Notes: generated from the letters alone by a model not told the origin. 64,000 bases of DNA from Saussurea involucrata (GCA_033807775.1 CM066321.1:251150422-251214421), one strand, 5' to 3'. Shown: positions 1 through 10,264, counted from the first letter of the stretch. Made by a program: numbers and translations.

Positions 1-59
1 TGTACCGAAATGCATTATTTTTAAAATTTTAAATTCATTGTAATTTTTGGGACGTTACA
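1..59 (-). mobile_element. Edge of a probable Ty3/gypsy-type LTR
   Basis: On the minus strand this stretch starts TGTAACGTCCC and continues into AT-rich sequence, the style of many plant Ty3/gypsy LTR termini. It abruptly ends the open frame at 35-364, so it looks like the end of an LTR inserted there. Only 59 bp are visible, with no matching second end, so the assignment is tentative. Confidence 0.35.
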
Positions 60-364
60 AAAGGGAAGAGGATATGATTTTCCATTATGTTTAGAAGAAT
101 GGCATGGGCTTCGCCGAAAGCAGTGGGTGAGGGGACTAAATAGCAATTGTTGGATTTGATTGGTAGTACTTTTTCGAAATGATCCTTTGCTATGAAGTTT
201 TGAAGATGTGTGGTTGGAGCAAAGTCTGTTGAATCACCGGAATCTTTTAGTTCAATGTTTTGGGCAGGGTTGGGGTTTTCTGAATGTTCAGAATGAGCAG
301 GTGAATGTTCTGGTGAGGTCGCCGGAGAGTGTGCAGGGGAGATAACTTGAGAAGATGAAGCCAT
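35..364 (-). CDS. Extra ORF after pol in element A (truncated, unknown function)
   Basis: Open frame of 109 codons with a clear ATG at 364-362. The N-terminus is rich in Ser, Pro and His-Ser-Pro style repeats (roughly residues 1-40), followed by a more ordinary segment. I do not recognise a domain. The last six or so codons appear to come from the LTR-like end at 1-59, so the original protein was longer and has been cut. The ORF lies downstream of a TATA-like box (446-455) and downstream of pol in the same orientation, where Sireviruses can carry an additional env-like ORF. Whether it belongs to that class cannot be told from this fragment. It could also be a captured host or other transposon sequence. 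Confidence 0.4.
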   Translation of the reverse strand: MASSSQVISPAHSPATSPEHSPAHSEHSENPNPAQNIELKDSGDSTDFAPTTHLQNFIAKDHFEKVLPIKSNNCYLVPSPTAFGEAHAILLNIMENHILFPFVTSQKLQ

Positions 365-445
365 TTGGTACTGAGAATAAGAAATTTGCAGGTTTCGCCG
401 GAGAAGAATGAGAGTTTGTAAAAAGTTTATGAGAGGGTGAGCTTG

Positions 446-455
446 GTTTTTATAG
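446..455 (-). promoter_or_regulatory. TATA-like box before the extra ORF of element A
   Basis: On the minus strand TATAAAAACC lies about 80 nt upstream of the ATG at 364, with a CT- and A-rich, ATG-free leader between them. Element C has a TATAAATACC box (37434) at the same place relative to its pol, so this may be an internal promoter for a separate transcript. No experimental support. Confidence 0.35.
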
Positions 456-727
456 GAGGGTAAAACGGTAGAATTCGAAAGAGTAAAATATATGGTAATG
501 GATTAAAATTTGGAATCCGAACTCAAGTTAGAACGGCGGGTTCAACTTTCCACAGAAAACGTTCCATGTACTCCCAATGAAAATGGGACACGTAGGCCAT
601 GTCAGAGGATGACAGGACGTCGTGCGCGGCCCATTAATGCTAGGCGCGTGGAGTTATTCTTAGCCACATGTAATTCACTCTCAGTAAAAGTAACCGTTAT
701 TACTACAGAAATGCCCAAGTAACAGAT

Positions 728-1775
728 TGTCAGAATTTCTGTAGTTTACAGAGGTTCTGTGAATTTGAAAATCTTTGATGTGTATCCCTTTCTCATATAC
801 CTCATTGTTATCATGACTTCTGTGGGGTTCCTTTTTAACCAAAACGTTTTGTAAAGGCATTGGAGAGGATCAAATAGGATTTTTAGTTAAGAGTTTTTAC
901 TCGCAGAGGTTTTGTGGCTCTGTTGGAACTTGCAGAAGCTCTGTGAGGGCCAGCAGAAGCTCTATGAGGGAAAAAATCTCATAACGAAAATTTTATTAAC
1001 TTTTCTGATCATCCAATTTTTGATCTGATTTAAGAGATATTTTTAGGACATATTTGAAAGTTGGTGTCCGAAAAAATTGTTATGGAAAAAGTTTTGTTCG
1101 AGAAGGTCATGGTGAGTCTGTTTGGTTTCCGAGATAACATTCCAAAAGATCGATAGAGGTTAAAGTTGCGATCTCAGAGCATATTTCTGGCAGAGCTTCT
1201 GTTGAGCTCAGCAGAAGCTCTATGACCTTAAATTTCTCATAACTCAATTTTTATGAAACTTTTTGATCTTTTGATTTTTGAAATGTTATCCACAGTATAT
1301 TTAGGACATATTTGACAATTTGTATCCTAGAAAACTGTTTTTCAAAAACCTTTTGTGCGAGAGACATACCTTTTGGTTCTTCTTTTCTCGGCAGTGATGT
1401 ATGACTTCTGTCGATATAGATTCATTGACATTCTTCTTTGGCTTTCCCTTGAAAGTTTTACCTCTGTAGATCATTTATGGATCCCTTTTTGCTCCCCCTT
1501 GATCTAATCACCTCTATAGATCAGGAATTTTCCTTTTGCTCCCCCTTGACCTATGCTTGGATCAAAGAATGATAAGTTTTGCATAGATCATAGGTCATAT
1601 TTTACAGAGGCTCTGTAAGGGTTGTCAGAGGTTCTGAGTAGACTTACAGAAGCTCTGTGATTTTAAGAACTATTTAAGATTAAGAACTTACATACAGAAA
1701 TAAATTAATTAAAGCAAAAATAATTAGAAATATATACATATTTACAGAAGATAAAGCTATACTTACAGAGGATTT
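728..1775 (-). repeat. Post-pol noncoding region of element A with CAGAG..TCTG palindromes and a degenerate duplication
   Basis: About 1 kb between the pol stop and the extra-ORF promoter. It is studded with imperfect palindromes of the form CAGARNNTCTG (for example near 945, 1194 and 1610-1655). It contains two degenerate tandem copies of about 260 bp (roughly 925-1190 and 1190-1430), each with the palindrome followed by 'ctcataac' and 'aggacatatttga'. No coding capacity was recognised. Confidence 0.55.
1481..1550 (-). other. Duplicated polypurine tract of element A
   Basis: On the minus strand the purine tract AAGGGGGAGCAAAA occurs twice, at about 1483-1500 and 1531-1547, within two repeated stretches that both contain 'atca' or 'gtca' just before it. 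Polypurine tracts prime plus-strand synthesis. More than one copy is a reported Sirevirus feature. In an ordinary copia element the 3' LTR would follow directly; here it does not. Confidence 0.6.
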
Positions 1776-4700
1776 TTACGTCATATTGATCATTCCTAAC
1801 TTACCCACCAAGAAATTGAATCTTTTCTCGTCTAAAGCTTTGGTGAATAAGTCCGCGAGTTGGTATTCTGTGGGCACGAAATGCATCTCGATTGTACCGT
1901 ATTCAACATGATGTTTCAAGAAATGGTACCTTATATCGATATGCTTGGTTTTTGAGTGTTGCACAGGATTGGCAGATATAGAAATGGCACTCTTGGAATC
2001 ACAGAAGATAGGTATTTTGAATAGGATGTGGCCGTAGTCTTTTAGCTGAGTCTTCATCCATAGAACCTGAGAACAACAGCTAGCAGCAGCAACGTATTCA
2101 GCTTCTGCAGTGGATGTTGAGACACAATTTTGCTTTTTGGAGGTCCAACTGACTAGTTTACCACCTAGGAATTGACAACTCCCAGAGGTACTCTTTCTGT
2201 CGAGCATGCATCCTCCATAGTCTGAATCTGTATAAGCTTTAAGACTAAAACCAGAGTTCTGTGGATACCAGAGACCGAGATTTTTGGTCCCCTTTAGATA
2301 TCTAAAGATTCTTTTCACAGCATCATAGTGTGATTTCTTTGGATTAGCTTGATAACGTGCACAAAGACATGTGGCATGCATAATGTCAGGTCTGCTTGCA
2401 GTTAAGTATAACAGAGATCCAATCATGCCTCTGTAGAGAGTGCATTCTACAGAGATGCCATCTGGATCTAAGGATAACTTATTTTCAGTGGCCATTGGAG
2501 TTTTCATTGCAGAGGTATCAGAGAGGCTATACTTGAAAAGAATGTCAGAGACATATTTGGCCTGATTTATAAAAATTCCCTCTGATGTTTGTTTGACTTG
2601 GAGTCCGAGGAAGAATGTTAGTTCTCCCATCATACTCATTTCAAACTCACTCTGCATGAGTTTTTCAAAACTTTTGCACTCTTCTGTGTTAGAAGACCCA
2701 AAAATTATGTCGTCCACGTAGATTTGTACAAGCATTATTTCACTGTTTTTACGTTTATAGAATAAGGTAGTATCTGTTGTACCTCTGTTGTAGCCATTTA
2801 CTAGAAGAAAGGTAGAAAGTCGTTTGTACCATGCTCTTGGAGCCTGTTTCAGTCCGTACAGAGCCTTTTCAAGGTAGTATACATGCCTTGGGAACTTTGA
2901 GCTTTCAAACCCTGGTGGCTGATTTACGTAAACCTCTTCTTGGATTTCACCGTTGAGAAAAGCTGATTTTACGTCCATCTGATAAACTTTAAATCCTCTG
3001 TGGGCTGCGAAGGCTAAAAATATTCTTATTGCTTCGAGCCGTGCGACAGGGGCAAAAGTCTCATCGTAGTCTATGCCTTCTTCTTGTCTATATCCCTTGG
3101 CCACCAATCGTGCTTTGTTTCTGATGACCACTCCATCTTCATCCTTCTTATTTCTATAGACCCTATTGTCCCAATGGCCTGTTTCCCTCGTGGCAGAGGT
3201 ACTAAAGTCCATACTCTGTTACGCTCAAACAGCAGAAGTTCTTCTTGCATGGCGTCTACCCAGTTTGGGTCATCTAGTGCTTCAGAAATCTTCTTTGGTT
3301 CTATCACACTAATAAAATTTGTAAAGAAACAAAAATTAGCAGTGGCAGACCTGGTTTTTACTGAGTCAGAAGGTTCTCCGATTATTTGGCTTGGAGGATG
3401 GTTCTTCAGAAACTCTGATGGTTCCAACAGAAGGATCAAAGTCATCGTGGAACGTCTCTAAAAATAGAAGATTTAAGTCTTCTTTCGTTTGCGAGATGCC
3501 AGAGGTTTCTCTTTTAAGTTCGAGTTCCGAACGGATTTGCTCAGAAGTCATTTGGAAAGAATCATCAAAAGAAACATTGATACTTTCTACGATTTTGCGA
3601 GATCTTGTAAGGTATACTCTGTAGGCTTTGGAAGTGGCAGAGTATCCAATGAATTTTCCTTCGTCAGCTTTTACCTCAAACTTTCCTCTTGAATCTCTGT
3701 CGTTTAAAACAAAGCATTTACATCCAAACACATGGAAAAACTTGATGTTTGGCCGCCTTTTGTTGATCAGTTCGTAAGGAGTCTTGATGTGTCTTTTCAC
3801 AATGGTTGACCGATTCTGTGTGTAACAAGCGGTAGAAATTGCTTCTGCCTAAAAGTTCATCGGTAATCCGTATGCTGATAGCATAGTTCTTGCGGCCTCC
3901 ACGAGCGTTCGATTCTTCCTTTCGACTACGCCATTCTGCTGTGGAGTGCGTGCGGCAGAGAAGTTCTGTGATATTCCTTCTGTAGAAAGATAGGCTTCAA
4001 TGACAGAGTTTTTAAATTATGTGCCATTGTCATTTCTTAACTTCTGTATTCTGCATTCATAAAGAACTTGGATTCTTTTCATTAGATTAATCAAGATGAT
4101 TGGAACATCCGATTTCTTTCGAATAAATTCAACCCATGTGAAGCGCGAATACTCATTAATTAAGACAAGTATATATTTCTTGCCACCTAGGCTCTGTATG
4201 GCAATAGGACCGTAGAGGTCGACATGAAGCATGTACAGAGGCCTAGTGCACGACACATCTGTTTTGCCTCTGTGGGAAGCTCTTCTGAGTTTTCCCATCT
4301 CACAGGCAGAACACAAGTGATCCTTATTAAATTTAACATTAGGCAAACCTTTAACTAGATCAAGTTTGACCAGTTTATCCAAGGTGTGAAAGTTCAAGTG
4401 ACAGAACCTGTTATGCCATAACCAGGCTTCTTTACTTTCGCAAGCTATAAGGCAAACTTTGTCCTTGGTTGTTGAACAAAAGTTCATCAGATACAGATCA
4501 CCTTTTCTTTCGGCTCGCAGAAGTTCCATTCCTGTGTCTTCACTTTGTAGAGAGCAGAAAGTTCTTTTGAACAAGACATCAAATCCTGTATCACAGAGTT
4601 GGCTTACACTGAGTAGGTTGTGTTTAAGGCCATTCACATATGCAACTTTGTATACAGAGACGTTTTCCTTCTGTATGACTCCATAGCCTTTGATGTGTCC

Positions 4701-4844
4701 CTTCTTGTTGTCTCCAAAAGTTACAGATCCACCATCGTGTGTTTCTTTGTACGTGGATAGTAAACTTCTGTCGCCAGTCATGTGCCTTGAGCATCCGGAG
4801 TCAAGATACCAAATTGGCACATACCGCTTCTGTAAGACAATCAC
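1776..4844 (-). pseudogene. pol: Element A pol (protease, integrase, RT, RNase H), broken
   Basis: Reading from 4844: the protease active site WYLDSGCSRHMTG, the GAG-pre-integrase region (LWHNRFCHLNF), the integrase zinc finger and first catalytic Asp region. There are then nonsense codons at 4017-4019 (in the conserved NDNGTEFKN stretch, Glu to TAA) and near 3850 (Trp to TAG). The frame continues 3800-3366 through the integrase C-terminus, shifts near 3370-3440, runs 3445-3180, and shifts again near 3175. From there RT (YVDD, seen as QIYVDDIIFG) and RNase H (ADLFTKALDEKRFNFL) are open to the TGA at 1776. At least two stops and two frameshifts make it non-functional as it stands. Pol begins right after a splice-acceptor-like CAG at 4830-4832, with no ATG close by. 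Confidence 0.85.
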
Positions 4845-7800
4845 AGAGACTTAGGTACCCATATCCATATGGGTCCAATATTGTTAGAATTTTTCAAGTT
4901 TGCCTTAGCATTCTTGAAATACATTTTATCTTTTGTAGAAAGATCAGATTGTATCTCTCTAGGTTTTGACTTTGGAGTTTGAATTTTAGTGGAGAGTAAG
5001 CAATCTGGACTTGAGAGGTGATTTTTTAATCTGAACATAAGATCAAAACAATGACAGTACTTAATATGAGACGTGATTTGTTTGAACTTTTCATTGAATT
5101 CATTGAACTGCGTCACAGAGGCATTACATTCGTTCTTAACATTAGATTTCCTATTACAAGAAGATCTATGAATACTAGAATGTTTTTTGCAAAAGTCTTG
5201 TTTAGGTCCTGCCTTCTGTGAGTCTCTTCTATGGTGAACGTCTGTCTTCACTGTCACAGAGGAAAGATATTTGTTAGCTTCAGGCCTTAAAGGTTTTGAA
5301 AGTTTTGAGCTTTTAGGATTTTCAGAGGCCTTTTTCAAATTATCAAGCTCTGTAGAGGTTTTGACTTGTATACACATTTTTAGAAAATCTGGACAGATAG
5401 GTATCTCTGTGATTTTCTCTTTTGGAGAAATTGTTCTGTTAAGAACATCAGAGGAGAATTTAACATCCTCTGTGTCACAGTGAATTATCACTGATTTAGA
5501 ATCAGTCTCTGAGTCGACAGAGGATGAATCGCCCTCATATACAGAGGTTGAGTCATTTCTTTCGATAGAGGCTGGATTTTCTGAGCATGTATCGTACGAG
5601 TTTTCTTCCTCTGTAGAAAAACTTTCATAGATGGCAGAGGTTTCAGATGAGATCTCTTCAGCGAGAATTTGATCTATAGAAGATGTACAGAGATTTTCTA
5701 AAGCATTTGATTTCAAAACTTCCAAAATTTCTTTTTCAATTGATCTTTTAAGATTTTCTTCTGAAAAGATGGGTTTAAACTCAGGAGCTTTTTCAGATAA
5801 TTTCTTTTTGACATCTATTATACAGACAAAAGCGACCTGTGTTTGAGTCTCTGGTTTACCAAACTTAAAGATACCAATCTGATCTTGTGTTTTCAGATAT
5901 TTCTTTGGTTTGATTCCTCTATTGACAGAGGTTGAAGATGATGAATCTGTGTTTTCAAACCCCACATTGATCATCTTCGTATGTTTCCTTAAGTGAGGTT
6001 CTTCAGAGATTTTAACCCTTTTACTTACAGAGAGTAAGTTTGGAAAAATTGGTTTATTTGTTTTTCCTATCACAAACAGTGAAGATAGAGGTTTAAGTCT
6101 TTTGCCTTCAACACCTAGAGTAATATCATCGTACCCTATATCTCGTCTTCCTATTTGTGAGTTTACTTTCTCATACACCTTATGTGCATCTTTATAGTTT
6201 TTAAGTAAAACCTCTCTTCTGAGTAGATCTTGCCAAAGTACCTCTCTCTCTTTTTGAAAGTATTCTTTGAGAGCTCTTATGTCAGTTGTTTCACTCCTAG
6301 AAACTGAAAGCTCTTTATTTTTGACTTTTAAAGCAGAGGTTAATTCAGAAATTTGCCTTTTTAAAGGATCTACATTTTTGCTCCAATATTTTTCTACTCT
6401 TTCCTTTTCTTCAATAATTTTGGCTTTTTCTTGAGTGAGAAGCCTTACTTCTCTCTCATTAAAGGTGAGTCTTTTCTGAATACTTTCATTTATCTCTTTG
6501 AGTTCAATTAGTTCAATGTTAAGTCTAACTGAATCATTTTCTACATATTTAATACAAGAGATAGAGTTTGAAATGGATACCTCATTGTCAGTGCCAGAGG
6601 CGACTTCTGCCATGCCACAGAACAGGGCATTGGTGGTGAATTCATCATCAGAGGTAGAGTCTGACTCGAAGTCCTCCTTATTTGCTTCAGAATGCCCTTT
6701 GTTCGCCATTAAGGATTTTTGTGCATAATATTCATCTTTCTTTTTGTAAAAAGCTGAGTCCTTCTGTGGGCGACTTTGTCTACTTCTGCAATCTTTTGCA
6801 AAATGGCCTGGCTTGCCGCAGTTGAAGCAACCTTGGGAGGTGTTTCCAGTTCGATCGTCGGACTTCTGTTGGTCTCCACCTTTCTCTGTTCGGCATTCGT
6901 TTGCATAATGACCAGGCTTACCACATTTGTAGCATTCTTGTGTGTGGCCTACCTTGTCATCTGACCTCTGTCGGTCATTTCCCTTGTAGATTCTGTCGCT
7001 TGACCTCTGTCGGTCACTTCTGTAGTCTGACCTCTGTCGATCACTTGATTCTTCTCTTCTTTCATCATCTCTTCTATCTCTCTGGTTGTCTCTGCTATAT
7101 CTGTCATTTCCAAAATTTCTTTGGTTACCTCTGAACTCTCTTGTCAATAGAGCCAATGATTTAGCTAATGACGCAAGAGTTATTTCTTCTTCTATCAGCT
7201 CGTCTTCTTCGCTATCAACCATCACTATCTTCTTCTTCTCCTTCTTCTTCTCCTTTGTTGCTCTCTCATTTCTCGGTCTTTCTGTAGCCTCTGTTGATTT
7301 ACTAACCAATGCGTATGGTGCAATGGCTATTGTTTTAGCCTGTGCTATTTGAGGCTCTTGTGCAGCTAGTGTTCCATAGAGATCAGAGAGTGTCCATGAG
7401 TCTAGATCTTGGTTTGTTTGTAAAGACATAGACAGTTGAAGCCACTCATCATTCAGACTCTTTAGAAACATGACGTTATTTTCTTCCGAGGTTCTGTGAA
7501 TGCCAGACTTTCTACATTTGTTTATGAGAGAGTTGAACCTATCGTACGTTGTTTGCAGAGATTCTGTTGCAGAGGCTCTGAATGCATGATACTCATTTAT
7601 GTACTGTGCCCTTCGGTTCTTCTGTGTTTTAGCACCCCCTTCCAACTGTCTTTCTAATTCTTTCCAAAGATCGTGCGCAGTTTCGCATGCATCTAAGGAT
7701 AGAAAAAGCTCGTTGGGGATAGCCATTATCAGGATTCTTTTTGTTTTCTGTGCAACTTCATCTTCTGCCTTATCTTCATTTGACCATTCTTCTTTTGGCT

Positions 7801-8026
7801 TTGGTTTTTGATGTTCGGGGATTTCTGGAGATTCAGCAGTAGCTGGTACTCGTGGTACTGCTATCATGGGAACATGAGGAAGGTTGTAAAGATATTGTAC
7901 TAGATTTTTTTCAGTACCCTCAAAGAAATGAACCATTCTTATCTTCCATTGAGGATACTCATCTCGTAGGAGAGTGGGAGGCTTGGTGAGTGAACCAGCA
8001 GTAAAGAAGTTATTTGTATTTGTCAT
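4841..8026 (-). CDS. gag: Element A gag, intact 1061 aa
   Basis: Structural protein that would assemble the retrotransposon particle and bind its RNA. The N-terminus (residues 1-240) has the plant copia UBN2-type gag region (LTKPPTLLRDEYPQWK, then a DLWKELERQLEG segment). A Lys/Glu-rich acidic stretch follows. Two CCHC zinc knuckles sit at about 362-376 (CYKCGKPGHYANEC) and 400-413 (CFNCGKPGHFAKDC), with an Arg/Asp-rich region before them. Residues 490-640 are a long charged coiled coil, and the Ser-rich C-terminus ends in WVPKSL. At 1061 aa this is much longer than standard copia gag and fits the large coiled-coil gag of Sireviruses. The ATG at 8026 lies 178 nt after the primer site. Pol follows in the -1 frame. 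It is uninterrupted although the adjoining pol is broken. Confidence 0.9.
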   Translation of the reverse strand: MTNTNNFFTAGSLTKPPTLLRDEYPQWKIRMVHFFEGTEKNLVQYLYNLPHVPMIAVPRVPATAESPEIPEHQKPKPKEEWSNEDKAEDEVAQKTKRILIMAIPNELFLSLDACETAHDLWKELERQLEGGAKTQKNRRAQYINEYHAFRASATESLQTTYDRFNSLINKCRKSGIHRTSEENNVMFLKSLNDEWLQLSMSLQTNQDLDSWTLSDLYGTLAAQEPQIAQAKTIAIAPYALVSKSTEATERPRNERATKEKKKEKKKIVMVDSEEDELIEEEITLASLAKSLALLTREFRGNQRNFGNDRYSRDNQRDRRDDERREESSDRQRSDYRSDRQRSSDRIYKGNDRQRSDDKVGHTQECYKCGKPGHYANECRTEKGGDQQKSDDRTGNTSQGCFNCGKPGHFAKDCRSRQSRPQKDSAFYKKKDEYYAQKSLMANKGHSEANKEDFESDSTSDDEFTTNALFCGMAEVASGTDNEVSISNSISCIKYVENDSVRLNIELIELKEINESIQKRLTFNEREVRLLTQEKAKIIEEKERVEKYWSKNVDPLKRQISELTSALKVKNKELSVSRSETTDIRALKEYFQKEREVLWQDLLRREVLLKNYKDAHKVYEKVNSQIGRRDIGYDDITLGVEGKRLKPLSSLFVIGKTNKPIFPNLLSVSKRVKISEEPHLRKHTKMINVGFENTDSSSSTSVNRGIKPKKYLKTQDQIGIFKFGKPETQTQVAFVCIIDVKKKLSEKAPEFKPIFSEENLKRSIEKEILEVLKSNALENLCTSSIDQILAEEISSETSAIYESFSTEEENSYDTCSENPASIERNDSTSVYEGDSSSVDSETDSKSVIIHCDTEDVKFSSDVLNRTISPKEKITEIPICPDFLKMCIQVKTSTELDNLKKASENPKSSKLSKPLRPEANKYLSSVTVKTDVHHRRDSQKAGPKQDFCKKHSSIHRSSCNRKSNVKNECNASVTQFNEFNEKFKQITSHIKYCHCFDLMFRLKNHLSSPDCLLSTKIQTPKSKPREIQSDLSTKDKMYFKNAKANLKNSNNIGPIWIWVPKSL

Positions 8027-8203
8027 TGTTAAGGTTCTGAAAAGATAGTATGATTAAAAGGTATGAGTCTGAAGATCTGGAAAGTTTTCTGGGTTTGAAC
8101 AGTTCTCAGAGTACACTTTAATGGAGTTTTAACCTTGAAAAAAATGATTTCTATCACTAATCTTGTAAAAACGAGGATCACTTGATATTGAAAATCAAGC
8201 TTT

Positions 8204-8215
8204 GCTCTGATACCA
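8204..8215 (-). other. Primer-binding site of element A (initiator tRNA-Met)
   Basis: On the minus strand TGGTATCAGAGC, complementary to the 3' end of plant initiator tRNA-Met, separated by two bases from the CA end of the 5' LTR. This fixes the orientation and the LTR boundary. Confidence 0.92.
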
Positions 8216-8217
8216 AT

Positions 8218-9064
8218 TGTTGGTTCCCTCTTTTGTTTAAACAAGATTATCAGATCTGTTAGTTCAAGTTTGAGTTTGATGCGGAAGCGTATTTGAAGAA
8301 CTAACAGATATGTTTGATAGATTTAGAACACAATATAAGTAATCAGTGAACAGGAAATAATATCTCAAAGTTTACTGAATATATGTATTAAGAACAAATT
8401 CAAGAACAGTGAGTAAGCAAAGCTTTAAAACAGATATGACTCTCAAGGTGTTTAAGTTGTGTGATCTTGTGATGTTTTTTTCTCAAAGTGTTCGATTGAT
8501 CGATCGATGGATTGATAGATTAATAGGAAGAACTCAACATGAGTCTTCCTTATATACTACTCTAAGGGGACCATAAAGCATATGTTACTATTCACAAAGG
8601 ACGGTATGAATAGTTGGACGGATGGCATGAACAGTTGGACGTGTTGTATTGCATTTAATGCAGCAGACGTCTATTATGTACTAAGCCCTATTGGATCCAA
8701 CCAGAGTTTGACACGTTGCAGTTGGACAGGGCATGCTACCATGCAAGTTGATGAACAGGTCCTGTAACAGTAGCAAGATATTATAAATATCTTTCAAGTC
8801 TTTGTTGAAGACCGCAGAGGCTCTGTGAAGTGCCACAGAGGTTCTGCGGTTTGGTCCTTAGAAGAGCAGTCTTCACCGGATTCCGAGTCTTTGGTCTTCT
8901 TTGCGCGTATGGCAGAGCTTCTGTAGGGCGCCTCTTTAGCTTCTGTAGCTTCTTGACCTTGATCTCTCGGTAAGGTCGGCAGAGCCTCTGTAAGAGGCTT
9001 TCTTCACTTAGCCTATTTTTCACTACTTCTAAATACTTCTATGATTAGGGAGATTGAAGCTAAC
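8218..9064 (-). repeat. 5' LTR of element A (847 bp)
   Basis: Bounded by TGTTAGC.../...CCAACA on the minus strand; on the plus strand it runs from tgttggttcc to agctaaca. A TATA box reads TATATAAGG at plus 8548-8556. Upstream of it in the sense direction lie CAGAGNNTCTG palindromes at 8815-8825, 8836-8846, 8913-8923 and 8980-8990. The start and end resemble the LTRs of B (19524-20218) and C (20518-21216), so A, B and C belong to one family. Confidence 0.88.
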
Positions 9065-9155
9065 AGTCTTAAACTGAGTGTTTAAGAGTCCATTGTCCAC
9101 TGAAGTGTGAGTCCTTAACAGATGTATTAAGGAGTCCAAGTACCTGCAAAACAGA

Positions 9156-10178
9156 TTAAAGATATTTTGGTACCCATTTCCAAATGGGTCCTTTTCTGTT
9201 AAGATTAGGATCTGTTGTAAGGTCCTCTGGTTTGCCAAGTTTAGCTGGTTTGCCAGGTTCCTTTCTATGACTTTTCTCACTTTGGGTCTTTGGAATTTTC
9301 TTTTGAAATGACCCATTTTGAACATAGTTTGATCTAGACAAATGGTTCTTTAATGTAAACAGAAGATTAAAGCATTTACAGTTATATGAGTGATGAGATG
9401 AAACAGAAACAAAAGGCTTTGGAGCATTTTTGATAGGAGTAGAGCTTTTGACTTTCCAAACCGTTTTCACTCTTTTGAAAACAAGATTATCTGTATTATC
9501 AACACGAGAGTTTTCTAAGTCAAATTCCTTAAGCATTTTAGCTAAAACATCTTTTTCTTTAAGATTCAAATCAAACTTCTTTAGAAGATCTGATTTATAC
9601 ATCTTCTCCAACATAATATTGGTTGACAAAACAGATAGTTTTTTTGTCAATTTGGACATTTCAGCTTTAAAAACCTTTCTTTCTCTCTCAAAATCATCTT
9701 TCAATCATTTTGTTTGAAATCCTTCAATCTTCTTCTTCTCAAACTCTTTTCTTTCAAGATCAGACTCTTTCCTCTCATTTTCAAGAGTTTTCTGTAATTC
9801 TGAAATTTTGCAAGAAAATTCCACAGACTTTGTTTCAAAAATTATTTTCTCCTTTTCAAACTTTTCTCTTTCACAGATCACAAGCTTTTTAAAATCAGAA
9901 ACCAAATTAGAAAATTTTAAACATTTAAGTTCACGTCTTTTCTTCTCTTCTTCAAAAATCTTTTCAGACTCACATAATTTTCTCTTAAGATCGAGATTTT
10001 CACAGGTTAAGAGTTTACCTGATTCTTCAAGCTTAGCAATCTTTTCTGAATCAATCAGAATGCTTTTGTTCTTTTCCTCCAACTCTTTCTCAAGATTAGG
10101 AATAATTTTGCGAAAATTAGTACTGAGTTTAGAATAATAATGAGCATCAGCATCAGCACTAAATCTTAGTTTTGACAT
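9156..10178 (-). pseudogene. gag: Element A2 gag, C-terminal coiled-coil part only
   Basis: Two open segments, 10178-9705 and 9704-9156, joined across a stop or frameshift near 9705. The first is almost entirely Lys/Glu-rich coiled coil (KIIPNLEKELEEKNKS and on). The second continues the coil and then matches the C-terminus of the A gag, with the conserved Cys/Leu region (CKCFNLLFTLKNHLS) and a final GPIWKWVPKYL. The UBN2-type N-terminus and the CCHC knuckles seen in element A are absent; leader sequence precedes the coiled coil directly. It therefore lacks the RNA-binding part of gag and could not make a normal particle alone. Confidence 0.7.
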
Positions 10179-10264
10179 ATTGTTACTTGAAAGATCGTTA
10201 ACAGATGCTTTGTGCGAAAAAGAATTAATTGTTACACAGTCTTTTGTCTTAATGCACTAACCTG

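Larger units (their letters stand above)
60..9064 (-). mobile_element. Element A: Ty1/copia (Sirevirus-like) retrotransposon, 5' part to post-pol region
   Basis: Minus-strand copia element reading from its 5' LTR (8218-9064) through the primer site (8204-8215), a long gag (8026-4841) and a broken protease-integrase-RT-RNase H region (4844-1776) into a long post-pol region with repeated polypurine tracts and an extra ORF. No 3' LTR is visible: the sense-strand LTR start (TGTTAGCTTC) does not recur to the left, so the element is cut near position 59 or continues outside the window. It sits in element A2, just downstream of A2's gag end. The 5 bp flanking its right end are GTCTT; the other copy is out of view. 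The order of domains is clear; the Sirevirus placement rests on the coiled-coil gag and multiple PPTs. Confidence 0.85.

Noticed and set aside
4739..4969. Plus-strand ORFs across elements A, B and E (for example 3084-3461, 7086-7352, 16542-17000)
   Set aside because: All are antisense to recognised gag or pol frames and show no independent domain.
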